The notes: generated from the sequence alone by a model not told the origin. Positions 1 to 4,784 are shown, counted from the stretch's first letter. The stretch is 6,429 nt of DNA from Methanoculleus sp. (GCA_028698765.1 JAQVVW010000090.1:1-6429); one strand, 5' to 3'. A program made the numbers and translations.

Positions 1-1
1 C

Positions 2-220
2 GGGGTCCCCGCCGGCGTCGTGATCAACCGGAGCGACGGCAAGGATGCGCAGACCGTGGCGTTCTGCCGGGAGCACGACCTTCCCATCCTGATGACGATC
101 CCGTTCTCCCGGGAGATCGCCGCGGCCCAGAACCGGGGGCGGCTGATCTGCCGTGACCTCCCCGGCTGGGAGGAGCGGTTCGCCGGGCTCTTCCGGGCGA
201 TCGCGGGGGTGAGCCCATGA
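2..220 (+). CDS. MinD-superfamily P-loop ATPase with inserted ferredoxin (C-terminal fragment)
   Basis: This is the C-terminal 72 residues of a gene that begins before the window; the frame is open from position 2 to the TGA at 218-220. The visible part has the end of the SIMIBI/MinD fold: a strand ending in VVINRSDG (the usual N-[KR]-x-D base-recognition region), a helix with a Cys (AFCREHD), then the LPILMTIPFSREIA segment and a terminal helix around PGWEERFAGLFRAI. The same order (INRFD, then GKIPFDPAVVDA) ends the next gene, so the two are paralogues. It overlaps that gene by four bases (ATGA), which indicates translational coupling in one operon. The nucleotide-binding and ferredoxin parts lie outside the window, so the inserted ferredoxin is inferred from the paired gene. 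Function within the family (COG1149-like) is not settled; metal-cluster assembly or insertion is the usual proposal. Confidence 0.85.
   Translation, partial: GVPAGVVINRSDGKDAQTVAFCREHDLPILMTIPFSREIAAAQNRGRLICRDLPGWEERFAGLFRAIAGVSP
205..212 (+). promoter_or_regulatory. Shine-Dalgarno site for the second MinD ATPase
   Basis: GGGGGTGA lies four bases before the ATG at 217 and inside the end of the upstream gene. It is a near-perfect match to the archaeal consensus GGAGGTGA and fixes the start at the ATGA overlap. Confidence 0.75.
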
Positions 221-1086
221 TCAAACTCGCCGTTATCAGTGGCAAGGGCGGCACGGGGAAGACGATGGTGGCGGCGGCGCTCGCGGACGTGAGCGGTGTG
301 CCGCAGGTCCTCGCCGACTGCGACGTGGACGCCGCGAACCTGGAACTCCTCCTCAACCCCCGCCGGATCAGCACCGAGGAGTTCCGGGGGCTTGCAGCAG
401 CCCGGCTCGATCTTGAGCGCTGCCGTGACTGCGGGATCTGCGCCGACCACTGCCGGTTCGGGGCGATCGTGCGCCGTGACGACGCCTGGACGGTGGATGC
501 CCTGCACTGTGAGGGCTGCGGCGTCTGCACCTACGTCTGTCCAATGGGGGCGATCGAGATGGTGTCGCACGTCTGCGGGGAGATCTTCACCTCGGAGACG
601 GATCGAGGCTACCTCGCTCACGCCCGGCTCTTTCCGGGCTCGGGGAACTCGGGGTTGCTCGTCACCGAAGTGAAGAAGCGGGCGATGCGTCTCTCAGACA
701 GTGCCGACCTCCTCCTCGCCGACGGCCCGCCGGGGATCGGCTGCCCGCTGATCGCGACAATCAGTGGCATGGACGTGGTCCTGGTCGTCACGGAACCGGG
801 GGTCTCGGCGCTGCATGACCTCGAACGGCTCGTGACGGTCTGCCGGCGCTTTGATGTCCGGATCTTCGTTGCGATCAACCGGTTCGACCTCGCGGAGGAT
901 ATTTGCCAGCGGATCGAGGACTACTGCGGGAAGGAGGGGGTAGTGGTGGCGGGTAAGATCCCCTTCGATCCGGCGGTGGTCGACGCGGTCCGGAGCGGCC
1001 GGCCTGCGACCCGGTCCAACACTCCGACGGCTGAGGCGCTCCGGGCTCTCCAGAAATTCCTCTTCTCCGAACTCGGGCTCTTGTGA
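217..1086 (+). CDS. MinD-superfamily P-loop ATPase with inserted 2x[4Fe-4S] ferredoxin domain
   Basis: This is a complete 289-residue protein. A deviant Walker A motif, GKGGTGKT, is at residues 9-16, with the signature lysine K10 typical of the MinD/Mrp/NifH (SIMIBI) class, followed by DCDVDAAN (34-41). A ferredoxin module is inserted at about 65-115 with two clusters: C69/C72/C75/C79 and C98/C101/C104/C108. The ATPase fold then resumes with DLLLADGPPGIGCP (164-177, switch II), VVTEP (190-194), INRFD (220-224) and GKIPFD (246-251). Length and domain order match COG1149-type proteins, which are common as tandem pairs in methanogens and other anaerobes. ATP hydrolysis is probably coupled to an Fe-S-dependent task such as metal-cofactor assembly; the substrate is unknown. 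It is the second gene of an operon, coupled by an ATGA overlap, with a strong SD, and is followed by a hairpin terminator. No catalytic or cluster residue appears to be missing. Confidence 0.93.
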   Translation: MIKLAVISGKGGTGKTMVAAALADVSGVPQVLADCDVDAANLELLLNPRRISTEEFRGLAAARLDLERCRDCGICADHCRFGAIVRRDDAWTVDALHCEGCGVCTYVCPMGAIEMVSHVCGEIFTSETDRGYLAHARLFPGSGNSGLLVTEVKKRAMRLSDSADLLLADGPPGIGCPLIATISGMDVVLVVTEPGVSALHDLERLVTVCRRFDVRIFVAINRFDLAEDICQRIEDYCGKEGVVVAGKIPFDPAVVDAVRSGRPATRSNTPTAEALRALQKFLFSELGLL

Positions 1087-1124
1087 GCCCGCACTCCTTT
1101 TGGTGCAGAGAGTGCCGTTGTAAC

Positions 1125-1150
1125 CGTTCCACTTTCGACTGGAACGTTTT
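1125..1150 (+). terminator. Hairpin plus T-tract terminator after the MinD operon
   Basis: CGTTCCA (1125-1131) and TGGAACG (1140-1146) form a perfect 7-bp stem with an 8-base loop, followed directly by TTTT (1147-1150). It lies 39 bases after the stop of the MinD ATPase. The T-tract is short, but archaeal termination depends mainly on U-runs, so the call is plausible. Confidence 0.55.
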
Positions 1151-1153
1151 GCG

Positions 1154-1160
1154 AAAAAAA
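1154..1160 (-). terminator. Oligo-T terminator of the zinc-ribbon gene
   Basis: On the minus strand seven consecutive T residues (A7 on the plus strand) occur 13 bases after the TAA stop at 1173-1175. Oligo-T runs without a hairpin are the normal archaeal terminator. Confidence 0.6.
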
Positions 1161-1172
1161 GGATGTATTGGT

Positions 1173-1370
1173 TTAGAACCGGGGTTTTCTGTGCTTCGGG
1201 AGGCAGTCCCGGCAGTAGACGGGTCTACCTTCGGTCGGCTTGAAGGGGACTTCGCACTCTTTCCCACAGTCTGAACAAACGGTCTTCGTCATTTCACGGG
1301 GGCCGCCGAAGCTCCTCGAAGGACCACCGAAATTTCTGTTGCCTCTGTTATAATCCATTGGATTGCTCAT
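1173..1370 (-). CDS. Small CxxC-x17-CxxC zinc-ribbon protein
   Basis: This is a 65-residue protein. The C-terminal half carries two knuckles, C32-S-D-C35 and C53-R-D-C56, exactly 17 residues apart, plus one extra cysteine (C39). The linker reads VPFKPTEGRPVYC. This matches the short zinc-ribbon family described as a CxxC-x17-CxxC domain, which is widespread in methanogens and some bacteria and has no assigned function. Residues 1-27 are a flexible Gly/Arg/Asn-rich tail with two FGGP repeats (14-17 and 21-24), and the C-terminus is basic (KHRKPRF), which together suggest nucleic-acid or ribosome binding (inference). The start at 1370 is preferred because it lies about 43 bases after a clear TATA box; M5 at 1358 is the alternative. 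No SD is visible. It is a single gene with its own promoter and T7 terminator. Confidence 0.85.
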   Translation of the reverse strand: MSNPMDYNRGNRNFGGPSRSFGGPREMTKTVCSDCGKECEVPFKPTEGRPVYCRDCLPKHRKPRF

Positions 1371-1395
1371 GCAGATAAGAACACTGCACGTAGAA

Positions 1396-1635
1396 CTATG
1401 GGTGGATACTATATAAGGTGATTGTCCGGCCCGGAAAGGGGGATGATCGGGATCCTATCCGAGGCGACCTCCCGGCTTGCCCGCATGAGGCAGGGTTCGG
1501 GACCGGAGGGGGTGCAGGAGGGTTGCTGGATTGCTGCCCCCGTTCGAGAGGTTGGTACGGCTTCGCTTCTTTGAGCGCGTCGATGATCGATCGCACGGTC
1601 CAGTGCGGGGGGATATCCTCCGACCTCTGTGGCAT
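1396..1635 (-). CDS. Doubtful small hypothetical protein
   Basis: This ORF would encode 79 residues if it starts at the internal ATG at 1635 (MPQRSEDIPPHWTV). An upstream in-frame ATG at 1686 exists, but the hairpin at 1640-1660 and a TATA-like ATTTAA near 1672-1677 (minus) favour the shorter form. Residues 1-35 look like a real protein: Trp12, then an amphipathic stretch, SIIDALKEAKPY, with mostly G or C in third codon positions. From about residue 36 it becomes Pro/Ser/Arg-rich low complexity with less biased codon use, and its last codons run through the TATA box of the zinc-ribbon gene. I do not recognise a family. Either it is a genuine small protein with a disordered tail, or only its N-terminal part is a remnant. 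Without it, 1371-1757 would be a 387-base stretch holding only promoters and inverted repeats. Confidence 0.35.
   Translation of the reverse strand: MPQRSEDIPPHWTVRSIIDALKEAKPYQPLERGQQSSNPPAPPPVPNPASCGQAGRSPRIGSRSSPFPGRTITLYSIHP
1408..1418 (-). promoter_or_regulatory. TATA box for the zinc-ribbon gene
   Basis: On the minus strand this reads CCTTATATAGT, a good archaeal box A. Transcription would start near 1388, leaving an untranslated leader of about 18 bases before the ATG at 1370. Confidence 0.65.
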
Positions 1636-1639
1636 TTCT

Positions 1640-1660
1640 CTATCTCTCTTTGAGAGGTAG
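1640..1660 (-). repeat. 9-bp hairpin just upstream of the small minus-strand ORF
   Basis: CTATCTCTC (1640-1648) and GAGAGGTAG (1652-1660) pair with one G-T wobble around a 3-base loop. On the minus strand it ends five bases before the ATG at 1635, so a transcript of that ORF would carry it in its leader. No T-run follows on either strand, so it is not an obvious terminator. Confidence 0.5.
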
Positions 1661-1706
1661 CAAGAGGGCGTTAAATCCTTGCTCAACCCGGACCCGCCCC
1701 GCCCCG

Positions 1707-1720
1707 TCGGGGTACCCCGA
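1707..1720. promoter_or_regulatory. 14-bp perfect palindrome next to a TATA box (operator candidate)
   Basis: TCGGGGTACCCCGA is its own reverse complement. It ends three bases before the TTTATA of the promoter for the gene at 1764, overlapping where the BRE and TFB would bind. An overlapping inverted repeat, CCCCG-T-CGGGG, lies at 1702-1712. A dimeric repressor site is a reasonable inference, but GC-rich chance palindromes occur. Confidence 0.45.
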
Positions 1721-1730
1721 AGGTTTATAG
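1721..1730 (+). promoter_or_regulatory. TATA box for the small acidic protein gene
   Basis: AGGTTTATAG holds TTTATA at 1724-1729, about 31-37 bases before the ATG cluster at 1758-1766. Transcription should begin near 1752, giving a very short leader. Confidence 0.65.
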
Positions 1731-1763
1731 CTCCGCAGGCGTCTTCACCACCGGTGAATGATG

Positions 1764-1997
1764 ATGGACGTTTCCCGTCTGAAGTACCGTGTCGAGGTCC
1801 TCGGCGACCACGACGGCATCGAGCGCTACGGCCCGTTCAACGAGCAGAAGGCGCGGGAGTTCTTCGAGGTCGAGGAGAGCCTCGGCGGGACGGCCCGGAT
1901 CCTGCGGCTGGAGGAGGAGGGGGTCCGGGAGATGTGGCAGGTCGTCATGGAGTGCGGGGACTGGGACGGCAGGCGTGCGGAGGTGCCGCAACAGTGA
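1764..1997 (+). CDS. Small acidic hypothetical protein
   Basis: Three ATG codons occur in a row (1758, 1761, 1764). GGTGA at 1753-1757 is optimally spaced (six bases) from the third, giving a 77-residue protein; starting at 1758 gives 79. The sequence begins MDVSRLKYRVEVLGDHDG and continues with a predicted strand-helix-strand layout: YRVEVLG, then the acidic helix NEQKAREFFEVEESL, then the strand TARILRLEEE and a final MWQVVMECGDW. It has one Cys, two Trp, no signal peptide and no membrane segment, so it is probably cytosolic. I do not recognise a named family. Its own TATA box and SD, plus strong G/C bias in third positions, support it being real. The last 53 bases overlap the end of the convergent reductase-like gene. 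Confidence 0.7.
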   Translation: MDVSRLKYRVEVLGDHDGIERYGPFNEQKAREFFEVEESLGGTARILRLEEEGVREMWQVVMECGDWDGRRAEVPQQ

Positions 1998-2847
1998 GCG
2001 GCCGCATCCCCACGGCCGCAAAGACCTTCTCCACCCCCACCCGCTCCATCATGTCGCCGAACCGCTCGCCCGGCAGCGCGTTCTCTCTAAAGTGATCGAG
2101 CAGCCTCTCGACGACCGGGAGTACCTCCCCCCCGGCGACCAGTCCCTCGGCCCCGGTGCCGATCCGTATGACCCGGCCCGATCTCCCGCCGAGGAAGAAG
2201 GAGACCCCCTCTGCCGCGACCCCGATCGCTTCCATGGGACAGATCGCTATGCAGTCGCCGCAGCCGGTGCAGTTCTCAACGGAGTAGACCGCCGTACCGT
2301 CGACGACCCGGACCGCTCCTTCCCGGCAGACCCTCTCGCACGCCCCGCAACCGTTGCACTCCCCGGCATCGTAGGCCGGGAGCCGGCAGCCCATGATCCC
2401 GATATCGTTGAGCTGGACTTTTGCGCAGTTGTTCGGGCATCCCGTAACGGCGATCTTGAGTTTCCAGGGGAGTTCGCACCCGCCGTAGCGCTCCTCGATC
2501 GCCCGGGCGAGCCCCTGGGTGTCGCAGCACCCGTGCCTGCAGACCGTGCCCTTGCAGGCGACGACGGACCGGAGCGCAGCCCCGGTGCTCCCCGTCTCTA
2601 TCCCGGCCTCCCGGAGCCGTTCTATGACCGCACCGGCGTCCCGCCGGTCGATGCCGGGGATCTCGATGTTGAGCCGGGTCGTCAACCCGACCGTGCCGTC
2701 CCCGAACTCCTCGGCGATCCGGGCCACCGCCGCCATCTGCGCCGTCGTCATCACGCCGGCCGGGATCTTCCCCCGCACGGCGACCGATCCCTTCTCCCGG
2801 AGGCGGATGACCCCCGGCCGTCTCTTCGTCTTCACCTCTTCAGCCAT
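1945..2847 (-). CDS. Small dissimilatory-sulfite-reductase-like siroheme/ferredoxin protein (Dsr-LP type)
   Basis: This is a 300-residue cytosolic redox protein of the nitrite/sulfite reductase superfamily. Residues 22-82 form the ferredoxin-like half-domain (KIPAGVMTTAQM, then LTTRLNIEIPGI). Residues 90-150 hold the siroheme-[4Fe-4S] site: C98 and C103 in ACKGTVCRHGCCDT, and C137/C141 in TGCPNNC. A ferredoxin insert follows with C164/C167/C170/C174 and C193/C196/C199/C203, giving two further [4Fe-4S] clusters. At 300 residues it is much smaller than true Dsr or assimilatory reductases. It fits the small Dsr-like proteins common in methanogens, whose physiological role is not established; sulfite or nitrite reduction, or another siroheme-linked electron transfer, remain possible. 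The first cysteine pair is C-x4-C rather than the canonical C-x5-C. The tail after about residue 282 is Pro/Arg-rich and overlaps the next gene. It is transcribed divergently from the cupredoxin gene. Confidence 0.88.
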   Translation of the reverse strand: MAEEVKTKRRPGVIRLREKGSVAVRGKIPAGVMTTAQMAAVARIAEEFGDGTVGLTTRLNIEIPGIDRRDAGAVIERLREAGIETGSTGAALRSVVACKGTVCRHGCCDTQGLARAIEERYGGCELPWKLKIAVTGCPNNCAKVQLNDIGIMGCRLPAYDAGECNGCGACERVCREGAVRVVDGTAVYSVENCTGCGDCIAICPMEAIGVAAEGVSFFLGGRSGRVIRIGTGAEGLVAGGEVLPVVERLLDHFRENALPGERFGDMMERVGVEKVFAAVGMRPLTVAAPPHACRPSPRTP

Positions 2848-2871
2848 ATCCTGGAGCCGTGTATGACCGGG

Positions 2872-2884
2872 ATCCTAGTAAAAC
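2872..2884 (-). promoter_or_regulatory. Possible TATA element for the Dsr-like gene
   Basis: On the minus strand this reads GGTTTTACTAGGA, about 31 bases before the ATG at 2847, the spacing seen at the other near-leaderless genes here. The TATAAA read on the minus strand at about 2912-2917 is an alternative that would give a leader of roughly 40 bases. Confidence 0.35.
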
Positions 2885-2888
2885 CGCC

Positions 2889-2903
2889 CCCCCGTCACGG
2901 GGG
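2889..2903. promoter_or_regulatory. Inverted repeat in the divergent promoter region (operator candidate)
   Basis: CCCCCGT-C-ACGGGGG is a perfect 7-bp inverted repeat with a one-base centre. It sits between the Dsr-like gene and the cupredoxin gene, eight bases before the plus-strand TATA box. A regulator here could act on both genes. Confidence 0.4.
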
Positions 2904-2909
2904 CCGGGT

Positions 2910-2919
2910 AACCTTTATA
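2910..2919 (+). promoter_or_regulatory. TATA box for the cupredoxin gene
   Basis: ACCTTTATAC holds TTTATA at about 2913-2918. It is 30 bases before the ATG at 2944 but about 65 before the in-frame GTG at 2979, which bears on the start problem of that gene. Confidence 0.65.
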
Positions 2920-2943
2920 CTTCTCGCCTGCCCGGTGAGGCTC

Positions 2944-2982
2944 ATGACACAAGCAGGTGCAGTCATGGGGGTGCGGGCGTGA
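2944..2982 (+). CDS. 12-codon ORF preceding the cupredoxin (leader peptide or frameshifted start)
   Basis: ATG 2944 follows the TATA box by 30 bases and GGTGAGG by three bases, so it is the best-placed start in the promoter. It encodes only MTQAGAVMGVRA before TGA, which overlaps the GTG start of the cupredoxin by four bases. It is either a coupled leader peptide or the true N-terminus split by a frameshift: one extra G in the run 2967-2971 would fuse it to the cupredoxin as MGGAGVTAEAARV. Confidence 0.4.
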   Translation: MTQAGAVMGVRA

Positions 2983-3296
2983 CCGCTGAGGCGGCCCGCG
3001 TTGCGGAGAAGGTGACCGTGGTGGTCATGGCCGAGGACTACTCATTCAGCACGGAGACGATCACGGTCCGGGCGGGCGTGGAGGTGACGATCGAGTTCGA
3101 TAACCGGGATGACGGCACCCCGCACAACGTCTCGGTCTACACGGATGCTTCGGCGAACGAGGCGATCTTCATCGGCGATATCATCACGGGGCCTGCCGGG
3201 ATCACCTACACCTTCACGGCACCTGAGACCCCGGGGAACTACTTCTTCCGGTGCGACGTCCATCCCTCGATGCACGGGGCATTCATCATCACGTAA
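2979..3296 (+). CDS. Small type-1 copper (cupredoxin) protein
   Basis: Read from GTG 2979, the product has 105 residues. It is a plastocyanin-like beta-sandwich: TETITVRAGVEVTIEF (25-40) is the usual early strand pair, H49 in PHNV is the first copper ligand, and C92-D-V-H95-P-S-M98 in FFRCDVHPSMHG supplies the other three. The Cys-x2-His-x2-Met loop has amicyanin spacing. It would carry electrons through Cu(I)/Cu(II). No signal peptide, lipobox or membrane segment is seen, which is odd because cupredoxins are normally exported. The start is uncertain. The TATA box and an SD (GGTGAGG at 2934-2940) point to ATG 2944, but that frame stops at 2980-2982 after 12 codons; GTG 2979 overlaps that stop (GTGA) and has GGGGGTG five bases upstream. 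An in-frame ATG at 2859 lies before the promoter and is rejected. ATG 3027 would cut the first strand. Confidence 0.8.
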   Translation: MTAEAARVAEKVTVVVMAEDYSFSTETITVRAGVEVTIEFDNRDDGTPHNVSVYTDASANEAIFIGDIITGPAGITYTFTAPETPGNYFFRCDVHPSMHGAFIIT

Positions 3297-4185
3297 GCAC
3301 GGCGGCCGCGATGATCGCCGCTGCGTAGACGAGGAGCGATGCGTGCATGAGCGGGAGCGCCCGCATCGCCGCGGCCGGGCTCTTTTCCCTGAGGATGAGG
3401 GCGTTTGCCACCCCGAGGAGGACGAGCCCTGCGGCAAACCCGGCGAGGGCGACCGGGCCGAGGAGAAGGCCGAAGACGAGCGCCATCGTGGCATGGGCGG
3501 CCGAGAAGCCGAGGGTCCAGAGGGCTGCGCCCTTCATACCATAGAGGACGGGGACCGTCGCCATCCCCCGGGCGCGGTCATTTGCGACGTCGGCGACGTC
3601 GTTTACTGCGAGGTGCGCGAGCGTCCAGGGGTAGAAGAAGAGGAAGAAGAGGAGGGCGGTCGCATCAGGGTTCCCGTACACCAGGTAGCCGGCGACCGGG
3701 AAGAGGGCGAAGTCCGTCCGCCCGACCACCTGGGCGATCGGGAGGGTCTGGTGCCGTTTCTTCGTCTGGTAGAAGTACTCGACCAGATAGGAGTAGCCCA
3801 TGATCCCGAGGACGTAGAGGTTGTGCGGGGCCGGGAGGGTTGCCGCGAGCGCGGCCGCGATGGTGGCGAAGACGAGGAAGACCGCGAAGGCTGCCCGGGC
3901 CGATATCCGGCCTTCTGCTATCGGTCGCCCCGCGATCGGCCGCCAGTAGCGGGTGAGCGAGCCGTTGACGTCCCTTCTGTCATACTCCCGGTCAACGTAG
4001 TCGTTGAGGATCAGGCCCGCCTCGAACCCGAAGAGCCCGATCAGCGCCGCCCGCCCGACGAGTTCCCACGAGAACCCCCCGTAGTTCTGAAACGCGAGCG
4101 CGAGCCCCGAACAGAATAGGAGGGGCCAGACGAAGAAGAAGTGGGCCCGGGTCAGGTCTGCGAGCGCGGCGAGGGTCTCTCTCAT
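3289..4185 (-). CDS. UbiA-family membrane prenyltransferase
   Basis: This is a 298-residue integral membrane protein of about nine hydrophobic helices. Both Asp-rich prenyl-diphosphate/Mg2+ motifs are intact: N61-D-Y-V-D65-R-E-Y-D69, and N195-D-V-A-D199-V-A-N-D203, followed by RARGMATVP. RPIAGRPI (82-89) after motif 1 is also typical of the family. The enzyme should transfer an isoprenoid chain from its diphosphate to an acceptor at the inner face of the membrane. The acceptor cannot be told from the sequence; archaeal members include digeranylgeranylglyceryl phosphate synthase and relatives of quinone, heme and chlorophyll prenyltransferases. The start at 4185 gives a normal N-terminal helix (FFFVWPLLFCSGLALAF). 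No SD is obvious; CTTTTTGAA near 4216-4225 (minus) could be a weak TATA box for a near-leaderless transcript. Its 3' end overlaps the cupredoxin gene by eight bases, tail to tail. Confidence 0.88.
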   Translation of the reverse strand: MRETLAALADLTRAHFFFVWPLLFCSGLALAFQNYGGFSWELVGRAALIGLFGFEAGLILNDYVDREYDRRDVNGSLTRYWRPIAGRPIAEGRISARAAFAVFLVFATIAAALAATLPAPHNLYVLGIMGYSYLVEYFYQTKKRHQTLPIAQVVGRTDFALFPVAGYLVYGNPDATALLFFLFFYPWTLAHLAVNDVADVANDRARGMATVPVLYGMKGAALWTLGFSAAHATMALVFGLLLGPVALAGFAAGLVLLGVANALILREKSPAAAMRALPLMHASLLVYAAAIIAAAVLT

Positions 4186-4255
4186 GGTGGTCGGTCAGGG
4201 GTTATACGCCCGGGTTCAAAAAGCGTTCCACAGCTGGTGACCGGGTTCTGCCCAA

Positions 4256-4265
4256 CACTTTATCT
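4256..4265 (+). promoter_or_regulatory. TATA box for the secreted DUF7282-like gene
   Basis: CACTTTATCT lies about 50 bases before ATG 4311. Transcription would begin near 4287, leaving a leader of about 24 bases that contains the SD GGGGAAGGT (4295-4303), seven bases before the start. Confidence 0.55.
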
Positions 4266-4310
4266 GTCCCGGGAACGCCTCCCCCCTCCCCCACGGGGAA
4301 GGTCGATACC

Positions 4311-4781
4311 ATGAAGCACTACTGGCTGGTTATCGCAGGGATCCTTCTTGCCTGCTGCATCGGGCTGGTCTCCGCCCAGACCGATGTGACGGAGAACGCC
4401 TCGATCACGGTGACGGATCAGGCGATCGAAGGCGATGAGATCGTCGGGAACGTCACGATCGACGAGGCCGTGAGCAACGATACCGGGTGGCTGGTCATCC
4501 ACAACAACCTCTTCGGGCATCCCGGCGGGGTCATCGGGTATGCGCCGGTCGAGCCCGGGATGAACACGAACGTCACGGTCACCGTCCATACCTTCGTCGC
4601 CACCGACACCCTCTTTGCGGTCCTGCACCAGGACGCCGGGAGGGAGGGCGTCTTTGAGTACCCGGTCCCCGACGTCGAGCAGATGGCAGAGGGCGCGATC
4701 GTGATCGTGCCCTTCAACGTCACGGCGGAGAACGCCACCCTGGTGAACCTGACAGCGCTCTGTCCGGAGAACAGCACCTGA
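4311..4781 (+). CDS. Secreted DUF7282-like protein
   Basis: This is a 156-residue protein. Residues 1-22 are a signal peptide (hydrophobic WLVIAGILLACCIGLV, likely cut after SA before Q23); a lipobox reading at C15 is possible but weaker. The mature part resembles the archaeal extracellular DUF7282 domain: ASITVTDQAI, then GWLVIHNN, then GVIGYAPVEPGMNTNV, then TLFAVLHQDAG and FEYPVPD. That family is found in surface and secreted proteins of haloarchaea and methanogens and has no known activity. Eight N-x-S/T sequons are present (N29, N47, N56, N87, N136, N141, N146, N154), so N-glycosylation at the cell surface is likely. The strong SD (GGGGAAGGT), own TATA box and strong downstream terminator mark it as a single-gene unit. 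There is no C-terminal membrane anchor. Confidence 0.82.
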   Translation: MKHYWLVIAGILLACCIGLVSAQTDVTENASITVTDQAIEGDEIVGNVTIDEAVSNDTGWLVIHNNLFGHPGGVIGYAPVEPGMNTNVTVTVHTFVATDTLFAVLHQDAGREGVFEYPVPDVEQMAEGAIVIVPFNVTAENATLVNLTALCPENST

Positions 4782-4784
4782 TTG

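Noticed and set aside
1418..1660. Plus-strand 80-codon ORF
   Set aside because: It has no promoter or SD at a sensible distance, its composition is Gly/Ser/Cys-rich, and its third positions are less biased than those of the minus-strand frame.
2859..2978. Upstream in-frame ATG extension of the cupredoxin
   Set aside because: ATG 2859 lies before the TATA box at 2913-2918, the added 40 residues are not a signal peptide, and they would overlap the divergent promoter.
1789..2982. Long plus-strand ORF of 397 codons
   Set aside because: It is antisense to the Dsr-like gene, is Arg/Pro/Asp-rich without any domain, and crosses the cupredoxin promoter. It is a shadow of high-GC coding sequence.
3109..4119. 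Plus-strand ORF of 336 codons opposite the UbiA gene
   Set aside because: It is made of charged low-complexity runs (E/R/G) and lies antisense to a clear membrane enzyme with both catalytic motifs.
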